Below are positions 39,206 to 48,177 of a stretch of DNA of 64,000 nucleotides, one piece after another. The stretch's first letter is position 1. Every line of letters begins with the position of its first letter. The position numbers and the translations under genes were made by a program. The stretch comes from Ramlibacter lithotrophicus (GTDB taxonomy: Bacteria; Pseudomonadota; Gammaproteobacteria; Burkholderiales; Burkholderiaceae_C), in contig NZ_VTOX01000001.1 in NCBI RefSeq assembly GCF_012184415.1, positions 744,001 through 808,000 of the forward strand, read 5' to 3'. The notes below the pieces were generated by a model. It saw only the letters and a list, made by a program, of their open reading frames with translations. It was not told the origin of the DNA and did no database searches.

Positions 39206-39534
39206 AAGGGGAATTTCATCCCGCCGGGCAGCCCCGGCATGCCGGCGGTGAGCTTGCCCAGCTTTTCCTGGGACGTTTCCTCCGCCTTGCGCACGGCGGC
39301 GTTGAAGGCGGCGGCCACGAGGTCCTCCAGCATGTCCTTGTCGTCCGCCAGCAGGCTGGGGTCGATCGCGACCCGCTTGACGTCGTGCTTGCAGGTCATG
39401 GTGACCTTCACCAGGCCGGCGCCGGACTCGCCCGTCACTTCGATGTGCGCCAGCTCCTCCTGCGCCTTCTTCAGGTTGTCCTGCATGGCCTGGGCCTGCT
39501 TCATCAGGCCGGCGAGTTGTCCCTTGTTGAACAT
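39202..39534 (-). CDS. YbaB/EbfC-family nucleoid-associated protein
   Basis: This is a 110-residue DNA-binding protein of the YbaB family ([20 protein letters not shown], then [20 protein letters not shown]). It is always found between dnaX and recR, as here, and is translationally coupled to recR. It may bind DNA non-specifically. Confidence 0.95.
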   Translation of the reverse strand: MFNKGQLAGLMKQAQAMQDNLKKAQEELAHIEVTGESGAGLVKVTMTCKHDVKRVAIDPSLLADDKDMLEDLVAAAFNAAVRKAEETSQEKLGKLTAGMPGLPGGMKFPF

Positions 39535-39580
39535 GATCGATCCTTGTGTTTGCGGCCGCGCCTGCGGCGCGACCCTGGGT

Positions 39581-41374
39581 TTAGTGTGAGACCGGCTTGA
39601 TGCTGCCCGGCACGATTCTCGCGCCGAAGTCGCGCATCATCGCCTGCACGAACGGGTCGTTGCAGATGACTTCCTCCGCGGCGCGCTGCCTGAGCGCCTG
39701 CGCCGCCGCGGTCCGCCGGGCCGGGCTGTCCGTCACCGGCCCCACCTCGACGCTGATGTTCACCGCATGGCCGGCACCGTGCAGCGCCTGCCGCAGCCGC
39801 TCGCGGCTGCCGGGCTGGTTCAGGGACTCGCGCTCGACCCGCAGCATCCAGTGGCCCTCGTCCCGCGCGACCAGCTGCGACTGCAGCGCCAGTTCGCGCA
39901 CGAGGGCCGTCACCGCCTCGCGCGCCACCAGGTCGGCGACGGTGGCCTGCCAGAAGTCGCCGTCCTCCGTGGGCACCACGTGCGACACCGCGACCGCCGC
40001 GTCGCGCGGCGACTCGGGCGCCACGTGCACGGGAACACCGACCACTTCGCCGGCCGGCTGGGCGTCCGCAGGCGGTGCTGCCGCCGGCCGCGGCGGCAGC
40101 CGCTCGGCGCGCGACTCGACCACCGGCAGCACGCGCCCGGGGGGCGCCGTGCCGCGAATCGATTCGGGGGCGCGGGTGGACGCCGCCGCGGGCTGCTCGC
40201 GCACAGGCGGCGCCGCCACGGCCGCCACGTCATTCAGAGTTTTTTTTTCCGCCGCGCCCGCCACGGCGCCGGTGCGCGGCGCCTGGAACGCGAGCAGGCG
40301 CAGCAGCACCATCGTCAGGGCGGAGTATTCGTCGGGGGCCAGACCCAGTTCGGCACGCCCGTGCAGGCACAGGCCGTACAGCAGCTGCGTCTCGTCGGCG
40401 GGCATGAGGCTCGCCAGCCGCGCGATCGCGGCCGCATCGGAATCGCCGGCGGCGGCCGCCTCCGGCACCGCCTGGATCACCGCCATCCGCTGCAGCACCG
40501 AGCACATTTCCTCGAGGGTGGCCGCCGCATTCAGGGCGTGCGTGCGCAAGGTGTCGGCGATCTCGACCACCCCGCGGCCGTCGCCGCGCGCCAGCGCCTC
40601 GATCAGGCGCAGGACATGCCCGAGGTCGGCGCTGCCCAGCATCTGGCGGACGGCGGATTCCTCCAGCGCGCCGTCGCCGAATGCGATCGCCTGGTCGGTC
40701 AGCGACAGCGCGTCGCGCATCGAGCCGCGCGCGGCACGCGCGAGCAGGCGCAGCGCCGGCTCGCTCGCCGGCACGCCCTCGGCGCGCAGCACCTGCACCA
40801 GGTGTTCCTGCACCGTCTCCGGCGCCATCGGCCGCAGGTTGAACTGCAGGCACCGGGACAGCACCGTGACCGGCACCTTCTGGGGGTCGGTCGTGGCCAG
40901 CACGAACTTGAGGTATTCCGGGGGCTCCTCCAGCGTCTTGAGCATCGCGTTGAACGCATGCCCGGTGAGCATGTGCACCTCGTCGATCATGAACACCTTG
41001 AAGCGGCCCTGTACCGGCTTGTACACCGCCTGCTCCAGCAGCGCCTGCACCTCGTCGACGCCGCGATTGGAAGCGGCGTCGAGTTCCACGTAGTCGACGA
41101 AGCGGCCCGAGTCGATGTCGCGGCACGCCTCGCACACGCCGCACGGCGTGGCCGTGATGCCGCCCTGCCCGTCCGGTCCCTGGCAATTGAGGGATTTCGC
41201 CAGGATGCGCGAGACGGTCGTCTTGCCGACGCCGCGGGTGCCGGTGAACAGGTACGCGTGGTGCAGCCGCTGCTGCGTCAGCGCGTTGCCGAGCGCGCGC
41301 ACCACGTGCTCCTGGCCGACCATTTCAGCGAAGGTCTTCGGCCGGTACTTGCGGGCGAGCACGAGGTAGGACAT
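39581..41374 (-). CDS. dnaX: DNA polymerase III subunit tau/gamma
   Basis: This is the 597-residue clamp-loader ATPase. Walker A is [14 protein letters not shown]. The zinc module is C...[10 protein letters not shown]. Walker B is [10 protein letters not shown], with sensor TTDPQKVP. Domain III is normal. The C-terminal tau-specific part is Pro/Ala-rich, then a QVAR-like helix region binding alpha. The mRNA contains a nine-A run (40248-40240) in codons 376-379, where slippage would yield the shorter gamma form. The start is ATG 41374. The divergent ffs begins 75 bases away. Confidence 0.97.
   Translation of the reverse strand: MSYLVLARKYRPKTFAEMVGQEHVVRALGNALTQQRLHHAYLFTGTRGVGKTTVSRILAKSLNCQGPDGQGGITATPCGVCEACRDIDSGRFVDYVELDAASNRGVDEVQALLEQAVYKPVQGRFKVFMIDEVHMLTGHAFNAMLKTLEEPPEYLKFVLATTDPQKVPVTVLSRCLQFNLRPMAPETVQEHLVQVLRAEGVPASEPALRLLARAARGSMRDALSLTDQAIAFGDGALEESAVRQMLGSADLGHVLRLIEALARGDGRGVVEIADTLRTHALNAAATLEEMCSVLQRMAVIQAVPEAAAAGDSDAAAIARLASLMPADETQLLYGLCLHGRAELGLAPDEYSALTMVLLRLLAFQAPRTGAVAGAAEKKTLNDVAAVAAPPVREQPAAASTRAPESIRGTAPPGRVLPVVESRAERLPPRPAAAPPADAQPAGEVVGVPVHVAPESPRDAAVAVSHVVPTEDGDFWQATVADLVAREAVTALVRELALQSQLVARDEGHWMLRVERESLNQPGSRERLRQALHGAGHAVNISVEVGPVTDSPARRTAAAQALRQRAAEEVICNDPFVQAMMRDFGARIVPGSIKPVSH
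40240..40248 (-). other. A9 slippage site in dnaX (gamma subunit production)
   Basis: On the coding strand GAA AAA AAA ACT (codons 376-379) contains nine consecutive A. A -1 slip gives AAC TCT GAA TGA, and a +1 slip gives CTC TGA. Either way a stop follows immediately, leaving a protein of about 380 residues, which is the gamma size. Thermus dnaX uses a similar nine-A run for transcriptional slippage, and E. coli uses ribosomal frameshifting. Confidence 0.75.
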
Positions 41375-41436
41375 CCGCGCGATTCTACGAGGTGGGGCTT
41401 TTTCACCCGCGCCCGACGACGGCGCTCGCGCCCCAC

Positions 41437-41442
41437 TACAAT
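41437..41442 (+). promoter_or_regulatory. -10 element of ffs
   Basis: TACAAT (41437-41442) lies 7 bases before the predicted 5' end (41450) of the SRP RNA, the right spacing for a sigma70 start. The -35 is not clear. Confidence 0.6.
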
Positions 41443-41449
41443 GGCGTCT

Positions 41450-41543
41450 GGCGGGCCTCCCCGCATGGTGAAGCAGCCAACCGGGTCAGGTGGGGAACCA
41501 AGCAGCCCTAACTGTGGAGCCAGTGCCGGGGGTAAGGCTCGTC
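41450..41543 (+). ncRNA. ffs: Small signal recognition particle RNA (4.5S)
   Basis: The conserved SRP loop GGTCAGGTGGGGAACCAAGC, then AGCC, is present at 41485-41508. The ends pair: GGCGGGCCT (41450-41458) with AGGCTCGTC (41535-41543), allowing G-U pairs. The length of about 94 bases is a standard bacterial 4.5S RNA. It guides membrane proteins to the translocon with Ffh. It sits divergent from dnaX, a common location in betaproteobacteria. The exact ends are inferred from pairing. Confidence 0.9.
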
Positions 41544-41971
41544 AACCCTCTTCGATGGATCCGTTCGGAGTAGAGGACTTGGCGCAAGCGCCCTCGATTC
41601 CAACGCGATTCGTGTCACCTGCCCTGTCACCTCGGGTGCGCATCGGGGTAACCGATGGCATCCGTACCGGGTCTTTTCCGCCGCGTCGCCACCTGCTACC
41701 TGAAGGTGGTCCTGCCGATCGATCACCCCGCCCGGAAGTCCCTGTTCGTGGCAGCCGCGTCGCCCGCGGGTTTACCCTGCGGGGCAATTCCCCGAAGTCT
41801 GATTGACGTCAATTCGTCGCCCCCGCACGGACCTCGGCCCGTACTACTGTCTCGCTCGTCAGCCGTTGCCGCATGGCTGACCGCGAAGAGAAACGGGCTT
41901 GTGGGCATGGCAAGCCCGATCCCGCCAGCGGCTTGAGGCGGGCCATGAAAGGCTCACACCAGGAGATTGCG
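41544..41971. other. 428-base region with no gene recognised
   Basis: No ORF with credible codon use is seen on either strand. G+C is visibly lower than in flanking genes. Notable elements are a GC-rich dyad CCCGCGGGTTTACCCTGCGGGG near 41764-41785 and a perfect palindrome ATTGACGTCAAT at 41802-41813, both possibly regulatory for the lipoprotein genes downstream. Confidence 0.4.
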
Positions 41972-42307
41972 ATGAAGAAACGATTTCTCGTAACGGGCCC
42001 GGGGCTGAAAATGAGCTGCACGACGCTGGTCGCGCTGACGGTCTTCGCAGGACTGGTTGGATGCACTGCACCCCCAACCAGCCCTCTTTCAACCAGCCCG
42101 GTCGCCGGACCCGATGGTGCTTTCACGATAACGCGCAAGGGCGAAAGCTACTACGCCCAGCCATCCCAGTTGACGGCAATGGCAACTCAGGACGCCCAGG
42201 CTCATTGCCTGAAGATGGGGAAGAAATTCAAGGAAATCCGGTCCAGGGAACTTCCTACGAGAGCGGGTTACGTGCCCCAGAGCGAACTCCTCTATCGGTG
42301 CGACTGA
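41972..42307 (+). CDS. Small lipoprotein, tandem copy 1
   Basis: This is a 111-residue protein with signal peptide and lipobox (LTVFAGLVGC). The mature part has DAQAHCLKMGKKFKEIRS and ends LLYRCD. The two Cys near the C-terminal half are likely paired. It is a paralogue of the next gene (shared DAxAHCLKMGKKF, DGxFTxTRxG). The ATG at 41972 has AGGAG with 6 bases spacing. Function is unknown. The gene is markedly less G+C-rich than neighbours, suggesting recent acquisition. Confidence 0.8.
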   Translation: MKKRFLVTGPGLKMSCTTLVALTVFAGLVGCTAPPTSPLSTSPVAGPDGAFTITRKGESYYAQPSQLTAMATQDAQAHCLKMGKKFKEIRSRELPTRAGYVPQSELLYRCD

Positions 42308-42321
42308 CGGGTACAGGCGTC

Positions 42322-42603
42322 ATGACAAGACTTCACGTGATTGGAACAGCGCTCGCGACGGCAGTCTGGGTTGCGGGTTGTGCCACCTCCGGACCAATGT
42401 CGGCTGAACCCGTTGCCAGAGCTGACGGGACGTTCACATTGACGCGTCAAGGTCACACGCAAATGACGCACGTGACGGCAACGGCGGCGAAGGATGCCGA
42501 AGCTCATTGCCTCAAGATGGGCAAGAAGTTCAGGGCGCTTCGTACCAAGGAAGACATCACGAGGGGCAGTCCCACAAGCGAAGTACTCTTCGCTTGCGAC
42601 TGA
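42322..42603 (+). CDS. Small lipoprotein, tandem copy 2
   Basis: This is a 93-residue lipoprotein (lipobox WVAGCAT). The mature part DAEAHCLKMGKKFRALRTKE and the final LFACD mirror copy 1. It lies 14 bases after copy 1, so they are one transcript from duplication. Function is unknown. Confidence 0.8.
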   Translation: MTRLHVIGTALATAVWVAGCATSGPMSAEPVARADGTFTLTRQGHTQMTHVTATAAKDAEAHCLKMGKKFRALRTKEDITRGSPTSEVLFACD

Positions 42604-42804
42604 AGGCAGAGCAGACCGCTGCTCAGGTTGCGCACCGCACCGCCGCAGCACTGTCCCGGCGAGTTCGTCCGCGCTCCGCGCGGCATCGAAACGAGCAGCC
42701 CGCCGCGCAATGTCGCGCCCGCTGACCTCCAGGCTCGGCCGCGTCCGACAAACTTCCCCAAGCTGTGCGCTGAAACTTGGTTTCATCGCGTCGGGAGGTG
42801 TGCC
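42604..42804. other. 201-base gap, nothing certain
   Basis: No ORF credible on the plus strand. On the minus strand a stretch reads MKPSFSAQLGEVCRTRPSLE but has no start context, and it runs into the paralogue gene antisense. It could be a decayed fragment. GGGAGG before the next ATG is that gene's ribosome site. Confidence 0.3.
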
Positions 42805-43428
42805 ATGGAGGTACTTGCTGGGTGCAGAGTGCAGTCGCCGGACCTCGCGGCGCCGTGGCCGGCCTTGGGGGCGGCGCTGCTCGGACTGTGGATCGCCACC
42901 GGTGCGTCGGCGCAGGAGGTGCCGGCGGTGCCGACCGACCTTGTCGACGCCGCACCGGCCGGCGCGCGCGGCCGCATCGAAATGGCCGCCACGTCCCTGC
43001 CCCTCTTCGAGAACCTGGACGGTGCATCGCACTCGTCGCGCCTGGACATGATCTGGCTGCCGCCGCGGCGGCCCAACCTGGGCCTGGCGCTCGGGCTCAC
43101 CAGCAAGGAGGGCGCCGGCCTGCGGCTTCCCGGCAGCGGCGCCGCGCCGGCCGTCGATCTCGGCCTGCACTGGCGCTACACGCTCGACACCCAGTACCGC
43201 ATCGACGTCACGGCATGGCGGCGGATGACGCCGCCGGATGCGGCGATGCTCGCTCATGAGCGGCAGGCAGCCTACGGTGCGCGATTCGAGATGCAGATCA
43301 AGTCATTGCCCAGCCGGCGGCTGGTCGCCGACCGCGGCTTCCTCGGCCTGCAGCTGGAAAGCGGCGCCCGCATCACGGTGAAGCGCCGCCACGGCGGCCC
43401 GATGTTCTACTACCGCGCCAAGTTCTGA
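42805..43428 (+). CDS. Exported protein of unknown function
   Basis: This is a 207-residue protein with an N-terminal hydrophobic stretch (PWPALGAALLGLWIATGASAQ) that is a signal peptide cut near residue 37. The mature part has beta-rich segments (RPNLGLALGLTSKEGAGLRL, DLGLHWRYTLDTQYRIDVTA) and an Arg-rich C-terminal part ending FYYRAKF, barrel-like. No family is recognised. The start ATG 42805 has GGGAGG. The 3' end overlaps the convergent flavoprotein gene by 19 bases. Confidence 0.7.
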   Translation: MEVLAGCRVQSPDLAAPWPALGAALLGLWIATGASAQEVPAVPTDLVDAAPAGARGRIEMAATSLPLFENLDGASHSSRLDMIWLPPRRPNLGLALGLTSKEGAGLRLPGSGAAPAVDLGLHWRYTLDTQYRIDVTAWRRMTPPDAAMLAHERQAAYGARFEMQIKSLPSRRLVADRGFLGLQLESGARITVKRRHGGPMFYYRAKF

Positions 43429-44636
43429 CTCGGGCGCAGGAACTCGAGCGCGCCGAGCCCCGCCACGCGGCCGCTGGCCAGGCACGCCGTCAGCAGGTAG
43501 CCGCCGGTCGGCGCTTCCCAGTCCAGCATTTCGCCAGCGCAGAAGACGCCCGGCAGCGCGCGCAGCATCAGCCGCCCGTCGAGCGACTCCAGCCGCACGC
43601 CACCGGCCGTGCTGATCGCCTCGTCGATGGGACGCGCGGCGGCGACGACCAGCGGCACCGCCTTGATGGCCAACGCCAGCCGAACCGGATCGTGCAGCGC
43701 GTCGCGCGGCAGCACCTCGTGCAGCAACGCAAGCTTGATGCCCTCCAGCCCAAGCCGGCTCTTGAGATGGCTCGCGAGCGACCGCGAGCCGCGCGGATGC
43801 GCCACCTCGCGCAGGACGTGCTCGCGGCTGCGGCCGGGCAGCAGGTCGATCTCGAACCGCGCGCTGCCGCGCAGGCGGATCTCGTCGCGCAGGATGGCCG
43901 ATGCCGCATAGATCAGGCTGCCTTCCACGCCGGTCGCGGTCGCGACGAATTCGCCCAGGCGATGGAAGTCGCCGGCGGTGATCGCCACCGACTTGAAGGG
44001 CTGGCCGGCAAAGCGCGAGCAGAAATAGGCGGACCAGCCGCCACGCACGTCGAAGCCGCAGTTGGCCGGCAGCAGTTCGGCGATCGCCACGCCGCGCTGC
44101 GCCAGCAGCGGTACCCAGGCGCCGTCCGATCCGAGGCGGCTCCAGCTCGCCCCGCCGAGTGCCAGCACGACCGCGCCGGCCGATGCGACCTGCTCGCCGG
44201 CCGGCGTGTGCAGGCGCAATCCGCCCGCCTCCGTCCAGCCGGCGAAGCGATGCCGCATGTGGAACTGCACGCCCTGCGCCCGCAGCCGGTGCAGCCAGGC
44301 CCGCAGCAGCGGCGCGGCCTTCATCTCCTGCGGAAAGACGCGCCCGGACGTGCCGACGAAGGTGGCTATGCCGAGCCCTTGCGCCCATTCGCGCACGGCC
44401 TGCGGCCCGAAGGCCTGCAGCCAGCGCGCCACGGCCTCGCGGCGCTCGCCGTAGCGCGAGACGAACGACTCGAAGTCCTCCGAGTGCGTGAGGTTCAGCC
44501 CGCCCCGCCCGGCCAGCAGGAACTTGCGCCCGGCGGAAGGCATGCCGTCGTAGACATGCACGGTCTGGCCCGCCGCGGACAGCACTTCGGCCGCCATCAG
44601 GCCGGCGGGGCCCGCGCCGATGATTGCGAAGGTCAT
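43410..44636 (-). CDS. TIGR03862/BaiN-like flavoprotein (NAD(P)/FAD oxidoreductase)
   Basis: This is a 408-residue protein with an N-terminal FAD-binding [13 protein letters not shown], then [18 protein letters not shown], and a C-terminal [22 protein letters not shown]. This is the hallmark of the HI0933/BaiN-like flavoprotein family (TIGR03862). Its physiological reaction is unknown. The start is ATG 44636. Confidence 0.9.
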   Translation of the reverse strand: MTFAIIGAGPAGLMAAEVLSAAGQTVHVYDGMPSAGRKFLLAGRGGLNLTHSEDFESFVSRYGERREAVARWLQAFGPQAVREWAQGLGIATFVGTSGRVFPQEMKAAPLLRAWLHRLRAQGVQFHMRHRFAGWTEAGGLRLHTPAGEQVASAGAVVLALGGASWSRLGSDGAWVPLLAQRGVAIAELLPANCGFDVRGGWSAYFCSRFAGQPFKSVAITAGDFHRLGEFVATATGVEGSLIYAASAILRDEIRLRGSARFEIDLLPGRSREHVLREVAHPRGSRSLASHLKSRLGLEGIKLALLHEVLPRDALHDPVRLALAIKAVPLVVAAARPIDEAISTAGGVRLESLDGRLMLRALPGVFCAGEMLDWEAPTGGYLLTACLASGRVAGLGALEFLRPSQNLAR

Positions 44637-44805
44637 GCGGGCACCTTTCGAACGCGGGGCAGGAGACGGCTCTGTCGATAACGCAGGGGAAGCGGGCATG
44701 GGAGGCTGGATTGTCCCCGTTCCAGCGCGCGGCCTCCGCGTTTCTGTCACAATTTTCGGCAACACCGCCGCGCGGTGCCGCCAACAGCAGACCAAAGGAA
44801 CACAC

Positions 44806-45138
44806 ATGGCCAGCGACCTGATCAAGCACGTTACCGACGCGAGCTTCGAAGCCGACGTCATCAAATCCGGCAAGCCGGTGCTGGTGGACTACTGGGCCGA
44901 ATGGTGCGGCCCGTGCAAGATGATCGCGCCGATCCTGGACGAAGTCTCGGCCGCGTACCAGGACAAGCTGCAGATCGCCAAGATGAACGTCGACGAGAAC
45001 CAGCAGGTCCCGGCGAAGTACGGCATCCGCGGCATCCCGACGCTGATGCTGTTCAAGGACGGACAGCTCGCCGCGACCAAGGTCGGCGCCATGAGCAAGG
45101 CGCAGCTCACGGCCTTCATCGACCAGCAACTGGGCTGA
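44806..45138 (+). CDS. trxA: Thioredoxin 1
   Basis: This is a 110-residue dithiol reductase of the cytoplasm with active site [10 protein letters not shown] and cis-Pro in [15 protein letters not shown] precedes the ATG. It is directly upstream of rho, the usual order in proteobacteria. Confidence 0.98.
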   Translation: MASDLIKHVTDASFEADVIKSGKPVLVDYWAEWCGPCKMIAPILDEVSAAYQDKLQIAKMNVDENQQVPAKYGIRGIPTLMLFKDGQLAATKVGAMSKAQLTAFIDQQLG

Positions 45139-45152
45139 TGCCGTCGGCCCGC

Positions 45153-45180
45153 GCCGCCGGGCCACAGCGCGGCTTTTTCC
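45153..45180 (+). terminator. Terminator after trxA
   Basis: GCCGC (45153-45157) pairs with GCGGC (45169-45173), followed by TTTTT. The stem is short, so read-through to rho is possible. Confidence 0.5.
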
Positions 45181-45183
45181 TGT

Positions 45184-45189
45184 CATAAT
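45184..45189 (+). promoter_or_regulatory. -10 element of rho
   Basis: CATAAT (45184-45189) leaves a leader of roughly 130 bases to the rho ATG. Long leaders with attenuation by Rho itself are known in proteobacteria. Confidence 0.45.
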
Positions 45190-45325
45190 CCCTTCGTTCG
45201 CTGATCCGCCGGCTCCCGGCGGCACAGTCCGAAATTCCCGGTGCGGGGCACTCGTCCCGCAGCAAACCTCCCCCAGTCCGACCACAAGAGCTCCGCAAGG
45301 GGTCTACCTCCGCAGGGTTTCAGCC

Positions 45326-46591
45326 ATGCATCTCAACGAACTCAAGGCACTCCACGTGTCGGAAGTCCTCAGGCAAGCCGAGGAGCTTGAAATCGAGAAC
45401 ACCGGCCGGATGCGCAAGCAGGAGCTGATGTTCGCGATCATCAAGAAGCGCGCCCGCGCCGGCGAGCAGGTCTTCGCGGACGGCGTGCTGGAGATCCTGC
45501 CCGACGGCTTCGGCTTCCTGCGCAGCCCCGACACGAGCTACACGGCCAGCACCGACGACATCTACATCTCGCCCAGCCAGGTGCGCCGCTTCAACCTGCA
45601 CACCGGCGACATGATCGAAGGCGAAGTGCGCACGCCCAAGGACGGCGAGCGCTACTTCGCGCTGACGAAGCTGGACAAGGTGAACGGGGGGCCGCCGGAG
45701 CAGAACAAGCACAAGGTGATGTTCGAGAACCTCACCCCGCTGTTCCCGAAGGAGCAGATGAAGCTCGAACGCGACGGCTTCAAGGGCGAGGAGAACATCA
45801 CCGGCCGCATCATCGACATCATCGCGCCGATCGGCAAGGGCCAGCGCGCGCTGCTGGTCGCCCCGCCCAAGAGCGGCAAGACCGTGATGATGCAGCACAT
45901 GGCCCACGCCATCGCTGCCAACTACCCCGACAGCTACATGATGGTGCTGCTGGTGGACGAGCGGCCCGAGGAAGTGACCGAGATGCAGCGCTCGGTCAAG
46001 GGCGAGGTGATCGCCTCCACCTTCGATGAGCCCGCGGCCCGCCACGTGCACGTGGCCGAGATGGTGATCGAGCGCGCCAAGCGCCTCGTGGAGCTGAAGA
46101 AGGACGTGGTGATCCTGCTGGATTCGATCACCCGCCTGGCCCGCGCCTACAACAACGTCGTTCCCTCTTCCGGCAAGGTGCTCACGGGCGGCGTCGACGC
46201 CAACGCCCTGCAGCGTCCCAAGCGCTTCCTGGGCGCCGCGCGCAACGTCGAGGAAGGCGGTTCGCTGACCATCATCGCCACGGCGCTGATCGACACCGGC
46301 AGCCGGATGGACGAAGTGATCTTCGAGGAATTCAAGGGCACCGGCAACAGTGAAATCCACCTGGACCGGCGCCTGTACGAGAAGCGCGTGTTCCCGTCGA
46401 TCCAGCTCAATCGGTCCGGCACGCGCCGCGAGGAACTGCTGCTGGCCCCCGAGATCCTGCAGAAGACCCGCATCCTGCGCCAGTTCATGTACAACATGGA
46501 CGAGATCGAGGCGATGGAGATGGTCCTGAAGTCGATGAAGGCCACGAAGACCAACGTGGAGTTCTTCGACATGATGCGCCGGGGCGGTTGA
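45326..46591 (+). CDS. rho: Transcription termination factor Rho
   Basis: This is a 421-residue hexameric RNA helicase. The RNA-binding domain includes [14 protein letters not shown]. Walker A is APPKSGKT, Walker [14 protein letters not shown], and the Q-loop [17 protein letters not shown] is intact. It terminates untranslated transcripts and thus also matters for the antisense-rich overlaps in this window. Normal length (E. coli 419). Confidence 0.98.
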   Translation: MHLNELKALHVSEVLRQAEELEIENTGRMRKQELMFAIIKKRARAGEQVFADGVLEILPDGFGFLRSPDTSYTASTDDIYISPSQVRRFNLHTGDMIEGEVRTPKDGERYFALTKLDKVNGGPPEQNKHKVMFENLTPLFPKEQMKLERDGFKGEENITGRIIDIIAPIGKGQRALLVAPPKSGKTVMMQHMAHAIAANYPDSYMMVLLVDERPEEVTEMQRSVKGEVIASTFDEPAARHVHVAEMVIERAKRLVELKKDVVILLDSITRLARAYNNVVPSSGKVLTGGVDANALQRPKRFLGAARNVEEGGSLTIIATALIDTGSRMDEVIFEEFKGTGNSEIHLDRRLYEKRVFPSIQLNRSGTRREELLLAPEILQKTRILRQFMYNMDEIEAMEMVLKSMKATKTNVEFFDMMRRGG

Positions 46592-46616
46592 CTGGGAGCT
46601 GCCGCCGGCTTCCGGA

Positions 46617-46622
46617 TATAAT
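46617..46622 (+). promoter_or_regulatory. -10 element of rpmE2
   Basis: A perfect TATAAT lies 63 bases before the rpmE2 ATG, within the rho-rpmE2 gap. It shows rpmE2 can be transcribed separately. Confidence 0.5.
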
Positions 46623-46684
46623 TGAGGGCTCTCCGGAAAGTACGCCAGATGTCCTGGCGCGGCTGCCGCACCTGAAGGAACACC

Positions 46685-46945
46685 ATGAAAGAAGGCATCC
46701 ACCCCAACTACCGCGAAGTGCTCTTCGTGGACCTGTCCAACGGCTTCAAGTTCGTCACGCGTTCCTGCGTGCAGACGCGCGAAACCGGCAAGACCGACGA
46801 CGGCCGGGAACTGCCGCTCTACAAGCTCGACACCTCGAGCGAATCGCACCCGTTCTACACGGGCACCCAGAAGTCCGTCACGGACATGGGCGGCCGGGTG
46901 GACAAGTTCCTGAAGAAGTTCGGCAACAAGGCCGCGGCCAAGTAA
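46685..46945 (+). CDS. rpmE2: Ribosomal protein L31 type B
   Basis: This 86-residue large-subunit protein starts [20 protein letters not shown] and lacks the CxxC zinc motif of type A. It is the zinc-independent (paralog) form, typically derepressed on zinc limitation. No Zur box is evident in the upstream gap. No type A copy is in the window. Confidence 0.97.
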   Translation: MKEGIHPNYREVLFVDLSNGFKFVTRSCVQTRETGKTDDGRELPLYKLDTSSESHPFYTGTQKSVTDMGGRVDKFLKKFGNKAAAK

Positions 46946-46968
46946 GCCTGCCGATCCCGGGACTCCAG

Positions 46969-46998
46969 ACGCGCCTTTCGGGGCGCGTTTTGTTTTTT
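46969..46998 (+). terminator. Rho-independent terminator after rpmE2
   Basis: ACGCGCC-TTTCGG-GGCGCGT is followed by TTTGTTTTTT. Confidence 0.85.
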
Positions 46999-47092
46999 CG
47001 GCGCCATCCCCGCCGGCTTTCGCTCGCGCGCAGTGCCGGGCCCGGCCGCCTGTGCCAAACTCCCGCCCTCCAGGACAAGGGAGACGGGCACG

Positions 47093-48016
47093 ATGCGCAT
47101 CGCGATCATGGGTTCCGGCGGGCTGGGCGGCTTCTTCGGCGCCAGGCTGGTCCGGGGGGGCGCGGCCGACGTCCACTTCATCGCGCGCGGGCAGCACCTC
47201 GAGGCGATGCGCCGGAACGGCCTGCGCATCGAGGGACCCGAGCCGCTGCACGTCACCGGGCTCAACGTCACTGCCGATCCGCGCGAGATCGACGGCGCCG
47301 ACGTCGTGATGCTGTGCGTCAAGCTGTGGGACACCGAAGCGGCGATCGACCAGATCCGGCCGCTGGTCGGTCCGCAGACCACCGTGATCTCGTTCCAGAA
47401 CGGCGTCCTGAAGGACCAGTACCTGCGATCCGCGTTTCCGGCGCAGCAGTTGATGGGTGGCGTCGGCTATGTCGCGACGACCATCGCCGCCCCGGGCGTG
47501 ATCGCCCAGACCGGCCCCATGCAACGGCTGCTGTTCGGCGAGTTCGACGGCTCGCGCTCTGCGCGCGGCGAGGCCCTGCTGGCCGCATGCCTTGCCGGCG
47601 GGATCAAGGCCGAACTGTCCACCGCGATCCTGCGCGAGATCTGGCAGAAGTACGTATTCCTGGTCGGCCTGTCCGGCACGACCACCACCATCCGCAAACC
47701 CATCGGGCCGATCCGCTCCGATCCGCAGACCCGCGCCTTCCTGCTCGACGTGATGCGCGAAGTGGTGGCCGTCGGACGCGCCCATGGCGTGGCCCTGCCC
47801 GAGGACTATGCGCAGGTACGGCTGCAGCTGGCGGACGACGTCTCGCCCGACATGACCTCGTCGATGCATCACGACCTGCAGCGCGGCAACCGGCTCGAGG
47901 TGCGCTGGCTCGCAGGCGGCGTGGTGGAACTCGGCGCGGCCAAGGGCGTTCCGACGCCGCTCAACCGGGCGATCGCCGACATCCTGGCCCTGCACGCGGA
48001 GGGAGGCACGCCATGA
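47093..48016 (+). CDS. 2-dehydropantoate 2-reductase-like (ApbA/PanE family)
   Basis: This is a 307-residue NADPH enzyme. The N-terminal Rossmann motif is IMGSGGLGGFFGARL. Conserved CVKLWDTE, FQNGV and SSMHHDLQRGNRLEVRWLAGGVV carry the Lys/Asn/Ser set of the family. It would reduce ketopantoate in pantothenate synthesis, but many such genes are paralogues with other substrates. The start is ATG 47093. A short frame after it (48013-48120) is not called. Confidence 0.88.
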   Translation: MRIAIMGSGGLGGFFGARLVRGGAADVHFIARGQHLEAMRRNGLRIEGPEPLHVTGLNVTADPREIDGADVVMLCVKLWDTEAAIDQIRPLVGPQTTVISFQNGVLKDQYLRSAFPAQQLMGGVGYVATTIAAPGVIAQTGPMQRLLFGEFDGSRSARGEALLAACLAGGIKAELSTAILREIWQKYVFLVGLSGTTTTIRKPIGPIRSDPQTRAFLLDVMREVVAVGRAHGVALPEDYAQVRLQLADDVSPDMTSSMHHDLQRGNRLEVRWLAGGVVELGAAKGVPTPLNRAIADILALHAEGGTP

Positions 48017-48177
48017 TGCAGCGCTCGTCCGCCGTCGACGGCGGCTGGCCGATCCCTGATCGTCCGGCGACGGGCCTCGGGGGGGATTCCGCGGCGGTGG
48101 AGAAGTACCGCATCCGGTGAACCCGCGCGCCCACGCCTCGACCGGTCGCGCCGCGGCTTTGTGACAAACTCATCCGC

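Noticed and set aside
41544..41971. Search for a tRNA, riboswitch or attachment site after ffs
   Set aside because: No cloverleaf and no clear direct repeat of the ffs 3' end could be found by eye.
42604..42804. Minus-strand fragment reading MKPSFSAQLGEVCRTRPSLE
   Set aside because: It lacks a promoter and a recognised family, and runs antisense into the lipoprotein genes; a decayed gene remains possible but is not supported.
48013..48120. 35-codon frame MMQRSSAVDGG after the PanE-like gene
   Set aside because: It overlaps by ATGA, but it has no family, no terminator and weak coding character; I cannot support it.
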